From Vombatus ursinus (taxonomy: Eukaryota > Chordata > Mammalia > Diprotodontia > Vombatidae), in contig NW_020954582.1 of the NCBI RefSeq assembly GCF_900497805.2, positions 939,459 through 1,003,458 of the forward strand: 64,000 bases of DNA, given 5' to 3'. Positions 21,330 to 31,467 of this stretch are shown one piece after another. A program made the position numbers and the translations under genes. A model generated the notes under the pieces. It worked only from the letters and a program-made list of their open reading frames with translations, did no database searches and had not been told where the DNA came from. Position 1 is the first letter of the stretch. Every line of letters starts with the position of its first letter.

Positions 21330-22645
21330 GGCCTCAGCCATGAGTAGAACAGCCGGGAGGGCACTTCCAGGCGCCTGCTCTATGCCAGGCCCTGCCCTCA
21401 AGGAGCTCCCATTCCAATGGGGCAGACAACCTGTGCCTTTCTATTTAGATTCATCTCGGAGAGGGACTGAGAAAGGGGACAGGGAGGGCATCCCAGGCCT
21501 GGGAAAGGTTGGTGTGAAGGCATGGAGACAGGAGATGGGCTGATGGAAGTCACAGGGAGGGGCCAAGGTGGCTGAACTGGACCGTTTGTTGGGGGGAATG
21601 CGGCATACAGAGGCTGAGGGACCAGAAGGGACCAGAGGGTAAAGAATCCCAACAGGAGTCTATAGATGATCAGTCCTGGAGGGAAGAGGGAGCCCAGGGG
21701 CTAAAGGGGTCAGGCTGGCGTTTCAGCCAAGTCACTTTGGTGGCTGAGTGAAATGGGAAGACCAATGAGTCAGAAGGCCCCTGGGACAGTGCAGGAGAGT
21801 GGCAGCGCCAAGGGTCTTCCTGGAGCGGTGGCCAGACTTGAGCAGAGAGAAGGGGACGGACAGCGGGAGCGGGGAAGGGAGCACTGAAGTCTGACGACAG
21901 ATCAGATGTTGGGGGTGAGTGTGAATGAGGAGGTGAGGACGATCCCGAAGTCACAAGCCTGGGTGTCAGGAAATGATGGTCCAGAGGAGGACGGGAGAGT
22001 TTGGAGGAAAAGGCAATGGGTTCCCTTTCGTAGGCGATACTTTGAAGTGTTGATGGGGCAATGCAATTCAAGATATCCAAAAGGCAATTGGTGAAGCAGG
22101 ACTGTGGTTCAGGAGACAGGATCTGTAGAATTGGAAATTGCTGCACAGATCTGATCACTGAGCCCATGGGCCCAACAAGATTGCCAAATGGGAGGACATA
22201 GAAGGAAAACAGAAGACCCAAGACGGAACCTTGGGGCAGACCCCCATGGTGAGCAGCCGTGTCCTGGAGGAAGATGCAGCGAAGGAGACAGAGGAGAGCC
22301 TGGAGAGGAGGAGAGGGGGCCCACAGTGGCAGAGGCTGCCAGAGGTCAAGGAGAACGAGGACTGAGAACAGGCCAGCAGAAACAGTTCTAGAGAGAGGGA
22401 CGCTGAGGTAGAGCCAGACCACAGAGGTTAGAAGGGGGTGAGAGTGGAGGAGTAGAACGCAGAGGAGGAAGTTTTCTCAAGGAGGTGGCTGAGGGGAGGA
22501 GAGGATGATCGCTAAGCGGCATGGCTGCATCAGCAGAGCTTTTTTTTAAGTAAGGAAGAAACGGGCAGGTTCACAGGCAGCAGGAAAGAAGAGAGGGAAG
22601 ATTAGAGACTGAATGGTGGGGACAATCTACTGGAGAAAGGAGGGA
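21330..22645 (-). mobile_element. L2 LINE, ~1.3 kb, reverse transcriptase through 3' end
   Basis: The minus strand carries GLPQGSVLGLLF near 22210-22242, the conserved block B of L2/CR1-clade reverse transcriptase. The 3' end is at 21340-21420 (TATGCCAGGCCCTGCCCTCA). A 250-codon antisense frame (21670-22422) starts in the correct frame but the homologous reading (FPDTQACDFGIVLTSSFTL, 21902-22087) lies in another frame, so a frameshift has occurred and no enzyme is encoded. Confidence 0.88.
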
Positions 22646-22765
22646 AGCTTCCTGAGGGTAAGTATTATATAGGTTTTTTTTTTTTCCCAACTATATATCC
22701 CCAGTTCCTAGCATCCTTACATGTAGCAGATATCTTGACTTTTCTGATTGAAGTGACAAAGATCA
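22645..22765 (+). mobile_element. L2 LINE 3' end
   Basis: CTTCCTGAGGGTAAGTATTA, ATATCCCCAGTTCCTAGCAT, tail TTTCTGATTGAAG. Confidence 0.75.
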
Positions 22766-22836
22766 CGGGCCATGACTTAGAGCCAGAGGGGTATTTATTA
22801 ATGGTATTGGTACTGATGATACTTGGTATTAATGAT

Positions 22837-22850
22837 TCATCTTTCTTTTT
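22837..22850. repeat. Target-site duplication, left
   Basis: TCATCTTTCTTTTT, identical to 22999-23012. Confidence 0.9.
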
Positions 22851-22998
22851 TTTTATGTTTTGGCGAGGCAATTGGGGTTAAGTGACTTGCCCAGAGTCAC
22901 ACAGCTAGTAAGTGTTATGTGTCTGAGGCCGGGTTTTGAACTCGGGTCCTCCTGACTCCAGGTCCGGAGCTTTATCCACTGCGCCACCTAGCTGCCCC
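22851..22998 (-). mobile_element. Young-looking CORE-SINE (WSINE-like)
   Basis: Antisense: GGCAATTGGGGTTAAGTGAC, CACACAGCTAGTAAGTGTTA, GCGCCACCTAGCTGCC. It ends exactly at the SINE start and is flanked by a perfect 14-base target duplication, so it is the freshest insertion in the window. Confidence 0.93.
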
Positions 22999-23012
22999 TC
23001 ATCTTTCTTTTT
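22999..23012. repeat. Target-site duplication, right
   Basis: TCATCTTTCTTTTT, identical to 22837-22850; the T-rich site fits L1-type endonuclease cleavage. Confidence 0.9.
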
Positions 23013-23650
23013 ATTTTGCTCTTCTGCAAGGATCCATTTTAAAAATTAAAATTCAGCACATGGTCCAAATCATTTAATTAAGAAAATTACAAGAAGCAAG
23101 ACCACCTAAATAATAGTGTAATGTATAATTAATTAAAAGAAAAGCAAGAACAGGTGTTGCACTGATACCAACCTCATTATTTTTAGAATGGCCTATGATT
23201 CAGCAAACATTTTAAAAAGTTTAAAAAATCCAATCAACTCAGCTGCGGTCCCTTTCAGGATTTGTGTGTGTGTGTACTGTGTTGCCCACATGGAGAGAAG
23301 GTTCGCCTCTTTTCTCACTTTCAAAGTGCCATGTGATTCTAACTAATATTGATGTCAACATACTATGACATCTAAAAACGTTGAGGAGACACAGTACAGC
23401 AAGGGACTCAGAGGTCAGGAAACGGATCTAATTTCTGAGTGAGAAAAATCGATTTTCCCCTAACAAAGAGAAAACAGCTTCGGAGGCTCCACTTGAAAGC
23501 TACGACAGCTGACAACTAAAACCTAGCAGGACGCTAATTAGGAGGGGAGGCTCTGGAAGCCTCTGAACTCTGTGTAGGCACTCACCAAGACCATCTGGCC
23601 CAGCGATGGCTTTGGGAGAGCACTGTGATCTCCCTGTCTGCCCATCAGCC
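23013..23650. other. Unassigned AT-rich noncoding sequence
   Basis: Rich in TTAATTAA-type words (23070-23140: CATTTAATTAAG, ATAATTAATTAAAAG). No transposon recognised. Confidence 0.45.
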
Positions 23651-23712
23651 TGATACCAACCTAATACCAACCTAATACCTAATACCATTTAATACCAATG
23701 TGGTATTAAAAA
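23650..23712. repeat. Short tandem repeat, TAATACCAACC-like
   Basis: Four to five imperfect units containing AATACC in a 60-base stretch. Confidence 0.75.
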
Positions 23713-24745
23713 GGCAGTCATTCTGCTCTTCCCTAATCAGTGTGCTTTTCCACTCTGTGCAGCAGACATTCCACATCTTTTCTTCTCCACTCAATCCTCC
23801 CATGACCCACCCTTCCCTCACTCTCCTCTCTGAGGCCCTCACCTCATACTTCCTTGAAAACAATGGAGGCCATTTGCTGAGGGAAGTTCCTCTTTCCTTC
23901 TTCTCATCCCATATCTTCCCCAGCTACCTCACATGAAGAGTTGGCCCTTCTCCTTGCCGAGGCCAACTCCTTTACATGGACTATGGATTCTATCCCTTCC
24001 CATCTTCTCCCCTAGATGATCCCACCCCCATCACACTCACTGTCTCTCTTCTACATTGTCTCCTCATCTATGGGCTCCTTTCCTCCTGCCTGCAAATGCA
24101 CTCACACTTCTGCTATCCTAAAAACCACCACCACCTCCCTTTGTCCTATCATTGGGTCTTGCCATCATCCCCATGGTCTCCTCCCATTCTCAGCTGACCT
24201 CCGTGACAAGGCCATCTTCAGCAGGTGTCTGTCTCCATCTCTCTACTCGAGCCCTCCTCCGGTTTCTGGCGTAATTATTGGACCGAAGCTGCTCTCTCCA
24301 GCATGACTAATGGCCTATGAATCACCAAAGCTACCTTTCCACCCTCATCCTCCCTGACTTCTCTCCGGCCCCTGATGCTGTGGTTCCTTTTTCCTCCTGG
24401 AGGCTTCCTTCCCTCTAGGTTTTCTGTTGCCGATCTCCCCTGATCTTCTTCTCTGATTGTTCCCTCTGGGTCTCCTTTGCTGATCCTTCATCCCATGGTG
24501 CAGCCCTTCAGCAGGCAGCCTTTCCTGACTGCCAGCTACTGGCATCTCCCCTCCGAGATGACTCTCATTCTCCTCTGCCTGTGTGTTACGTATGCCGAGC
24601 TGATTGCTGGGTGCCTCCCTCCTGAGAAGGTGGCCCTTGAAGGCAAACACTGTGGTTTCACCTTTCTTGATATTCCCGGGGCTTAATAGAGTGACAGACA
24701 CACAGTAAAGGCCATAAAACATCATTTTAATTATGTCCTCCATGA
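23712..24745 (+). mobile_element. L2 LINE, internally shortened
   Basis: The upstream half resembles the region before L2 reverse transcriptase block A (TGACTTCTCTCCGGCCCCTG would be DFSAAFD-like), then the sequence passes to the 3' end (TTCCCGGGGCTTAATAGAGT). The blocks that should lie between (GVPQGSVLG, YADD) are missing. Confidence 0.7.
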
Positions 24746-25140
24746 TGATGATGTAAATAAAGCTAAAAAAAGAAAGCTGCCCAGGTCAAGTGGTAGAGTG
24801 CTGTGTGACCCCTCGGAGATGTTCCTGCTCGGCTTCTCATGTGGTGAAAGCAGCCATGCCACGGTGCACATCGGACCAAAGAAAAGCAACCGCTAACCAG
24901 GCTTTCTGTGCCTAGCACACACTAACCACTTGGAAATGTTTACCGAATTGGATGTGCTGTTTTTTCCTTAGCATTTTATGTTCTTGTTGTCCTTCCTCCT
25001 TCCTCCCTTCACTGGTCTCCTGGAGTGAATGTTTCTTAGCCTGGGTCTGTGCACAGACCTTGGACTGTCTCTGTCTCATTGCCCTGGTAACGGCTTCTGT
25101 TGATATAGGGATGCTGGAATACGCCGATCTCCAGGAAAAA
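24745..25140. other. Unassigned noncoding sequence
   Basis: A possible L2 tail at 24905-24952 (GCCTAGCACACACTAACCAC); otherwise not recognised. Confidence 0.4.
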
Positions 25141-25222
25141 TTGTGTCTAGTTCCACCATTCACAGAATCAGAGGCCTGGAAGGGCCCTGAGACCACCCAA
25201 GCATCTCTTTTACATCATCCCA
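25140..25222 (-). mobile_element. CR1/MIR-like fragment
   Basis: CACAGAATCAGAGGCCTGGA, AGGGCCCTGAGACCACCC. Confidence 0.5.
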
Positions 25223-25345
25223 GTAGAATGTAAGCTTCCTCAGGGCAGGGCTTCTTTCCTGTTGGTCTTTGTGATCTCCAGTGCATAGCCCTGGGCCTGG
25301 CCCCCACACGGCCCCAAATCTGTGCTTATTGAATGGAATGAATTC
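25222..25345 (+). mobile_element. L2 LINE 3' end
   Basis: TGTAAGCTTCCTCAGGGCAG, GATCTCCAGTGCATAGCCCT and TATTGAATGGAATGAAT. Confidence 0.88.
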
Positions 25346-25990
25346 TTCCCAAGCCCGAATTTAAGGGTTAAGGCTGAGGGGAGACAGAGGACCCCCTGAG
25401 AAAGCCCAGTCTTCTTCTGGATTGCTTCGACTGTGGAGGCGATTTTCTTTCATTGCAAAATGAGCGTCTCTGAAACTTCCATCCAGCTCTGTCCTCTGGG
25501 GCCGAGTAGGAGTCAAACAATACAACGCGACTGGGCGGGACTTGGGGAAGATTTTTAAAAAGTTTTTATTTGCTGACTCCTCCTCCTCCTCTCAGAACAC
25601 GTGATAAATCAGCCCCAGCCTACAGAGACACACTTGGAACAAGCAGGGGTTGCTTTCCCGAGCAATAGGAAGGGTTGGCGAGGAGAGGTGCCCTCCAACC
25701 ACAAGTCTCTCCAAACGCAGCGGCAGAAGCTTCCTCCGAATAGCTAAGCCGGCAGATTTGCTAGAGAAATGGAGGGACTTGGGATGAAGATTGTCATTGT
25801 CAGATCACTGTCACCTGAAGCCCAGACGGCTTATCCTCGAAGAGCCTAGATTTAGTGATTAACGTGGATTATGAAGAGGAACTTGCCAAGCTCCTAATGA
25901 GATGTTTGTACGTCAGACGCTCACTATTGCTCGGGAATTGAGATGACGTATCTTAAGGGTTTTTTTTTTCTGAGTGTTTACTCATTTCAA
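25345..25990. other. Repeat-poor stretch, candidate regulatory DNA
   Basis: No transposon signature. Carries an E-box with GATA-like flank (AACACGTGATAAATC, 25597-25610), a Maf/AP-1-like TGCTGACTCC (25571) and an inverted pair of CRE-like heptamers. Confidence 0.45.
25909..25950. promoter_or_regulatory. Inverted pair of CRE-like motifs
   Basis: TACGTCA at 25909-25915 and its exact reverse complement TGACGTA at 25944-25950. CREB/ATF proteins bind TGACGTA-type sites. Function is inference only. Confidence 0.35.
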
Positions 25991-26004
25991 GTGCTACCTT
26001 CTTT

Positions 26005-26500
26005 AGTCAATAGCCAGTCAGTCAATAAGCATTTATTAAGTGCCAGGCACTTAATATTAATTAATGTTAATAATAATTAATATGAATATGCCAGGCACTG
26101 TGCTAAGTGCTGAGGATACAAAAAGAGGCAAAAGACAGGTCCTGCTCTCAAAGAAATTACATTCTAATGGGGAAGACGACATGCAAACAAATAAAAAAAG
26201 CAGACTACAGGATAAATAATTAACAGAGACAAAGCATGGGGAATTGGGGAAGGCTTTCTGTAGAGGGTGGGATTTTAGTTGAGACTTGAAGGAAGCCGGG
26301 GAGGTCAGTAGTTGGAGTGGAGGAGGGAGAGCTTTCCTGGCACCGTGGAAGGCCAGGAGAATGCCCAGAGCCTGGAGATGAACACAGCCAGGGGCCTGGG
26401 GTCGCTGGATCGAAGAACACATGTGTGGGTAAGGGGTGTAAGAAGACTGAAAAGGGAACGGGTTATGATGGGCTCGGAATGCTGGAGGATTTTGTCTTTT
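26005..26500 (-). mobile_element. L2 LINE 3' portion
   Basis: AATAAGCATTTATTAAGTGC, GCTAAGTGCTGAGGATACAA, TTACATTCTAATGGGGAAGA and GGTGGGATTTTAGTTGAGAC. An AT-rich ~40-base insert (26045-26088) splits a repeated GCCAGGCAC. Confidence 0.93.
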
Positions 26501-26564
26501 TTCTGGATCCCACCAGTGGCTGCTGCCTTAACCTCCAAGGTCACTTTGTGTCTCCTTGCACTAT

Positions 26565-26685
26565 CTGCCTAGTTATTAAGTTGTTTTTCTCCGTCAGAAC
26601 GGAAGCACCCTGAGGGTAGGGACATTTTGGCCTTTTCCCTTGTATCCAGTGCCGACAGCAAACACTTAAATCGATACACTCCTGG
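26565..26685 (+). mobile_element. L2 LINE 3' end
   Basis: GCACCCTGAGGGTAGGGACA, CCTTGTATCCAGTGCCGACA. Confidence 0.8.
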
Positions 26686-26689
26686 TACT

Positions 26690-27000
26690 GCAATCAGAGG
26701 AGCCCCAGAAGAGGAGGTGGCTTTGTAGCAACCTCCCGATTGTCTTTCAGGGGCAGTGTAGACCAAAGGGCAGCGTCAGGGGTCTGGAAGCCCCTGGGGA
26801 AGAAGAAGAGGCCAAGAAGGTCAGCGTCAGGAAGGAGAATTATTTTGAGTTGTAAAAGGGCCGCTGGGAGTCCTTCATTGTTATTCCCGTGCTTTCTGAG
26901 AGGCGAAAGAAAAGCTGACCAGTATCCCAGCCTGTGCGGGCTTGGGGCTTGAACAGGCACTGAGGCCTTTTCACTGTCTGTGGAGGAGCCATACTATAGG
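26690..27000. other. Unassigned noncoding sequence
   Basis: No repeat or exon recognised. Confidence 0.4.
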
Positions 27001-27004
27001 ATGA

Positions 27005-27152
27005 GCAGGGGCATCGTGCTGCTGTGGACAGTCCCGGACTTGCAGTCAGGAAGAGCTGAGTTCAAATGTCACCTCTGATAATTCCTGGCCCCATGACCCT
27101 GAGCCAGTCACTTACATCTTTGTAAGCTCCCTTCCAGCTCTGAATCTGTGAT
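27005..27152 (+). mobile_element. MIR/CORE-SINE fragment with CR1-like 3' end
   Basis: GAGTTCAAATGTCACCTCTG, CCTGAGCCAGTCACTTACAT, then CCCTTCCAGCTCTGAATCTG. Confidence 0.75.
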
Positions 27153-27154
27153 TC

Positions 27155-27690
27155 GATATTCCGAGGTTACGGGGAAATTCTGGATGGGGGTCAAACAGAC
27201 CAAGGACAGCTCGCCTTCCAGTCCAGAGAAAGATTGGATGGAGTCCATCGACGGTTCGGCGGTTGGCTTGAATGGAATTAACTCTACCCTGCTTTTCCAG
27301 CCCCTTATTTGCACCAAATGTAGCAAGCAGTGGCCAGACGTCCCCATAAGAGAATAAGGAAAAATGGTCGTGACAGAATGCTGGATTTCGTGATAAAAAG
27401 CCATCAGAAAGAAAGGAAAACAGGAAAAATGAAGAGCACTTTCAGGACACCATCTGTGCCCAATGCAGGCAGACTCTTCCCTCGCAGCCTCCTTCACTGC
27501 CCTGTAAATAGTCAGCGGAAGCGAGGCAGGGCGTGCTGACTTCCTCTGAGACCAGGTACTTAGCCCAGCAGGGGACCTGATCTCCACCTCTGTCCTCTGC
27601 TTTCCCACCTCCGCCAGCCAGAGGCGACTGAGTCACCTGCTTCCACCTCCTCCCTGCTGGCTGAGCGGGAGGTGAGTCAGGGGCTGGCGT
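27155..27690. other. Repeat-poor, CpG-containing stretch
   Basis: No transposon signature. 27170-27280 holds several CpG (GGAGTCCATCGACGGTTCGG) and short open frames in both strands without known homology. Ends in an AP-1 pair and a G tract. Confidence 0.4.
27629..27679. promoter_or_regulatory. Two AP-1 consensus motifs
   Basis: TGAGTCA at 27629-27635 and again at 27673-27679, both exact. Family knowledge: Jun/Fos sites. Whether they act is not shown. Confidence 0.35.
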
Positions 27691-27723
27691 GGGGGGGGGG
27701 GGGGGAGGGGGGGGATAGGGGGG
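27691..27723 (+). repeat. Poly-G tract, potential G-quadruplex
   Basis: Fifteen G, A, eight G, ATA, six G. Length of mononucleotide runs may be affected by sequencing error. Confidence 0.85.
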
Positions 27724-27811
27724 CGCAGACCCAGGCTCACAGCCTGTGCCATCTAAGGTGTCCGCCTGCCTGCCCCTCCTCATCACTGCTGTCTTTCCTC
27801 TTCCAGTTTAA

Positions 27812-28010
27812 TTCAGTGAATGTTCATTAAGCCCCTACTATCTGGGGATGCAAAGACAAATGAAACGACCATGTCAATGCCCACAGAGGAGCCCTTTCTA
27901 CTTAGTTTGAGGAGGAAGTGGGCAGAGCTGTCAAACAGGTCACAAAGTGTAATTGGGAAATGTTGAAGAAAATAAGTAAAAACACAACAGAACGTAAATA
28001 ATGTCACTAT
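27812..28010 (-). mobile_element. L2 LINE 3' end
   Basis: GTTCATTAAGCCCCTACTAT, CTGGGGATGCAAAGACAAAT. Confidence 0.8.
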
Positions 28011-28124
28011 GTGGTGTCAGAGTCAATGTGGGGCCTACAGGGATCCTCATTGATGGGTTAGTGGGCCCATTTCTATCTGAGTTTGATACTACTGATCAAC
28101 AGGGCTCAAGGCCAAGTGAGGAAG

Positions 28125-28382
28125 TAAGCGCCTGGGTGCCACAGTGGGTAGAATGATGGAACTGGAGTCAGAAGATTTAGGGTTCAAATTCAGCCTCAAC
28201 ACTTACCAGCTGTGCATCCTGGGCAAATCTGTTTCTCTACCCTCAATTTCCTCATCTGTAAAATGAGGATAATAATAGCCCCTACCTCCCAGGGTTGTTG
28301 TGAGAATCCAGTGAGATTCTGTGTGTAAAATGCCTTGCAAACCAAAAAGCTGAGGTAAACAGCAGTTAGTATTATTGTGATA
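28125..28382 (+). mobile_element. MIR/CORE-SINE, full length
   Basis: GGGTTCAAATTCAGCCTCAA, CTCATCTGTAAAATGAGGAT, CCCAGGGTTGTTGTGAGAAT and GTTAGTATTATTGTGA. Confidence 0.92.
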
Positions 28383-28539
28383 AGAATGGGGAGGGGGGAG
28401 GAAAGTACCTGAGGACGATAAGGATTCTAAGGGGATGCATACCAGCCAGGAGAAGGAACACCCATGTCAGGGAACAGCAAATAGTTACATTTGGTTGGAA
28501 TAGATGATGAATGAAGATGCTAGAGTATTTGGCTAGAGC

Positions 28540-29105
28540 TAGACTATGGAAGGTCTGAAATGCCAAGCTAAGGAATTTTTAATTTTATCCCACAAGTAAT
28601 GAGGAAACACTGGACATTCTTGATCAGGGCACTGATGTGGGCTAACATGTGCTTTAGGAACATAAATTTGGCAACTGTGATGAGGATACATGGGAGGAGA
28701 GAGAAACCAATTAGCAGACTGCTGAAATATTCCAGCATGATCCAGGGAAGCAGCTTTGGAAGAGCGAAGGGGTCGGAGCTGAGAGATGCTGGGAACTGGG
28801 AGCAAGAAGTCTGATCGGCTATGGGGGCATGAGTGAGGGCGAGGTGATGAGCCTGGGTGCCAGAAGGATGGGGGAGAGTGGAGACGGGGGCAGGGGGGGG
28901 GTGTGAGGAGAGCTGAGTGTGAGGTAGAGGGTGGTGCTGAGGTGATGAGCCTGGGTGCCAGAAGGATGGGGGAGAGTGGAGACAGAGACATGGGGGGAGG
29001 TTTGGGGAGAGCTGAGTGTGAGGTAGAGGGTGGTGCTGAGGTGATGAGCCTGGGTGCCAGAAGGATGGGGGGGAGTGGAGACAGAGGCATGGGGGGAGGT
29101 TTGGG
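28540..29105 (-). mobile_element. L2 LINE segment containing a tandem expansion
   Basis: TGGAAGGTCTGAAATGCCAA, TTTTAATTTTATCCCACAAG and GCACTGATGTGGGCTAACAT match antisense L2 downstream of the reverse transcriptase; the right half is a tandem repeat of L2-derived sequence. Confidence 0.75.
28841..29105. repeat. 98-99 base minisatellite, about 2.7 units
   Basis: GATGAGCCTGGGTGCCAGAA starts at about 28846, 28944 and 29043; units 98 then 99 bases. A period of 99 (a multiple of 3) keeps long antisense frames open (up to 205 codons); these are not genes. Confidence 0.95.
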
Positions 29106-29480
29106 GATGAGCACCTAAGCAGCGCATAGTCACTGGTTCTGGGTATTGTACTTGATCTGTGATTCTCAGTATTTCTCTTCCACATGAACGCTCCTCATGG
29201 CCTGCACAGAATCCCTCCTGGCTTCCCAGCTCCCAGGATTTGTCACTGGGAGGTCATCCAGATGGCCTGGGTTAGTGCCTCAGGAGAAAGTCTATTGAAG
29301 GGTCACAAGACAGGCAGCCCATGACACTTTATCAGGGCTGTTTTGCTGAGTGCGTGCTAACACATTCAATCATTTTAGAGGCATAGGACAGGGAATGGTA
29401 CATTTTAATACTAAGCAGTATTAATGCTTTCTGACACAGAGTCTAAATGGAAAAGAGATTCCCTATAAATGGTGAAGTCT
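29105..29480. other. Unassigned noncoding sequence
   Basis: No repeat or exon recognised. Confidence 0.4.
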
Positions 29481-29489
29481 TCCAGATGC

Positions 29490-29632
29490 AGCTCTCTGCA
29501 GCCCATAGAGCTGGAAGGGACCTGAGCGGCCATTTCATAGAGGAGGAGACTGAGGCCCAGGAAGTTTGCAAGTCCAAGGTCACATAGGGAACAAGTGACA
29601 GAGCCAGGATTTACATCCATGTTCTGATTCCA
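29490..29632 (-). mobile_element. MIR-type SINE, antisense
   Basis: TAGAGCTGGAAGGGACCTGA, GGAGGAGACTGAGGCCCAGG, CCAAGGTCACATAGGGAACA. Confidence 0.85.
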
Positions 29633-29639
29633 TAGAATT

Positions 29640-30050
29640 CAGGTTAACAGGTGAAGGAGGAAAATAACTGAGAAACTCCCACAGTTTCAAAAGGATGACA
29701 TTCTTGCAAAGCCAAAATGAGATTCAAAATCTCAAAAGAATTTGACCTAACTATCCACACCGAAGAAAAACTAAGGGGATGAGAATTCCTGCTGCCTGTG
29801 CTATGATATACAATTGGATAGAGCCGGTCCTTCCATCTACGCATCTTGAACAGATGCTGTGAGCAGATCTGGGCTCCAAATGGAACAGGAGGAGGAGAAC
29901 GGGCTTGACGGCCTTGGGAAACTTTGCAATGCTTTTTAATAACTCCAAGATTCTCTGAGAAACAGAGGCTCAACTTTTTCCAATCAATACTATTCCAGCG
30001 CTGCTCTGTGGCAGCAAACCCATTGCTTCTCATCGATGCTATACACATCT
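29640..30050. other. Unassigned sequence with a 135-codon antisense open frame
   Basis: The minus frame 29644-30048 is open but shows no domain, signal peptide or family I know, and has no splice-site context. Probably chance or an unrecognised repeat. Confidence 0.35.
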
Positions 30051-30054
30051 CACA

Positions 30055-30168
30055 CGAACCACCCGTGTGGCTCCCCCACTACACTGTATGTTCTTTGAGG
30101 TCAGGGGCTGTTTCTGCTTTTTCTTTGTATCTCCAGCATTTGGCAAAGCACATAGAAAGTGCTTGTTG
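30055..30168 (+). mobile_element. L2 LINE 3' end
   Basis: GTTCTTTGAGGTCAGGGGCT, TGTATCTCCAGCATTTGGCA, GAAAGTGCTTGTTGGA. Confidence 0.85.
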
Positions 30169-30169
30169 G

Positions 30170-30380
30170 AGGGGAGTGCGAGCACATTGCTACAGGTTAC
30201 TAATGGAAGGAGAAATAACTTTCAGGGTGGCCTCAGGGCCATTGACATCTATGAAATGTTGAGAGACCTCGGGCGTTCCCATGGCTTTGGCTGGAGGAGG
30301 CCCCTGAAGAGGATCCATGGGGCATTGACAAAAGGCATTCAGGATGGGTGGGCACGGACAGGCTGGGCTAGGGCCTGTGG
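30170..30380. other. Unassigned noncoding sequence
   Basis: No repeat recognised. Confidence 0.4.
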
Positions 30381-30462
30381 TGGGATTCTGGAATCATGGG
30401 TTTAGTCTAGAAGGTACCTTAGAAGGCATCTGGTCCAACCTCCTCATCTTACATCAATCAAT
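30380..30462 (-). mobile_element. CR1/MIR-type fragment, antisense
   Basis: GATTCTGGAATCATGGGTTT, AAGGCATCTGGTCCAACCTC. Confidence 0.65.
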
Positions 30463-30464
30463 CA

Positions 30465-31465
30465 ATTGATAAATCAAATGTGGGCAGTTTCCAGGTATGG
30501 GCCAAAAATCTTGACCAAATTGGGAGTTTAACTTAAGGGAGTGTTTTCAAAGTAAACACAAAAAAGATCAATAAAAAATTAGAAACAGACAACTGAAAAA
30601 AACCCAAACTCATGCATACGTGGTCATTCTCTTGGCCAGACTCAAGGTTTTCCCATTGGCCACAAAGTCCCTTGACACAGGGTTTGAGATGTAATTTCCG
30701 AATAACCCCCGAACATTACATTTCATTATATTTTATCCCATATCTACCAAGACTTTTTCTCTTTTAGAATAAATTTACATAATTTTAAATGGTAGGCTGA
30801 CTTTCCAAAGATGTGAACTCCCCAAGCCAAAGCTGAAATTTTCCTAATAGGGATCCAGCTTGGTTGGGATGAAGCGAGCAAGTTCTTTGGGGTTAAAAGG
30901 GATGCTCAGATGCATGTTGCTGAGAGTTTGTCCCTATAAAAGGAAACCAGCCTTCAAGAGCTGATCCATCCCCACTGAGACAAGCTAGTCAGTGTTTCCT
31001 TGGCCAGTGACATTAAACAGTCTCCACCAAAGTCTCTCAGCCTTCCTGGTTGTTCAAAGAGAATCCTTGAAATAAAACTTTCCGCAAATCTGGGAGCTCC
31101 TGGAAGCCTGGCCTTTGAGGAAGATCCCGGAATGGACACAGGTGAAAGCCACGCCCATTCGGTCTGGATGCAGAGCCAAGGGCCATTTCATCAAGGAAGG
31201 CCTGACAACATGGGCATGAGGATAGCAGCCTGCTGATTTCATGCTTCCTTGTTGTACTGCCCAATTAAAGGGAGATGGCCATTATCCTTGCTGATTTAGC
31301 CCATGTCATTCAGACTCCAATAGCCTAACAACAGCCTTGCTTCTCTAGTTATTTTGACTGGCAAAGACAAAACTGAATAAGTACCTTGTGGCCTAATCCT
31401 GGTCAAGAGCTACAAAATGAATTACTGTCAGTCTATAATTTCACTGGGGTAGGGATTCCCTCCAG
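30465..31465. other. Repeat-poor stretch
   Basis: About 1 kb without a recognised transposon. 30700-30800 is AT-rich; 30850-31240 is unique-looking. Overlapping short frames on both strands, none convincing. Confidence 0.4.
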
Positions 31466-31467
31466 TG

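Noticed and set aside
21670-22422. A 250-codon antisense gene
   Set aside because: It is an L2 reverse transcriptase fossil that leaves the homologous frame part way.
27108-27608. A 166-codon antisense frame in repeat-poor DNA
   Set aside because: No family resemblance; overlapped by other open frames on the opposite strand; better explained as GC-rich noncoding DNA.
28539-29185. Antisense frames of 191, 205 and 104 codons, proline-rich
   Set aside because: They arise from a 99-base tandem repeat within L2-derived DNA; three overlapping frames are open at once.
29644-30048. A 134-residue antisense protein
   Set aside because: No recognisable domain, no splice or promoter context; length is within what chance gives in 64 kb. 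Kept as unassigned sequence.
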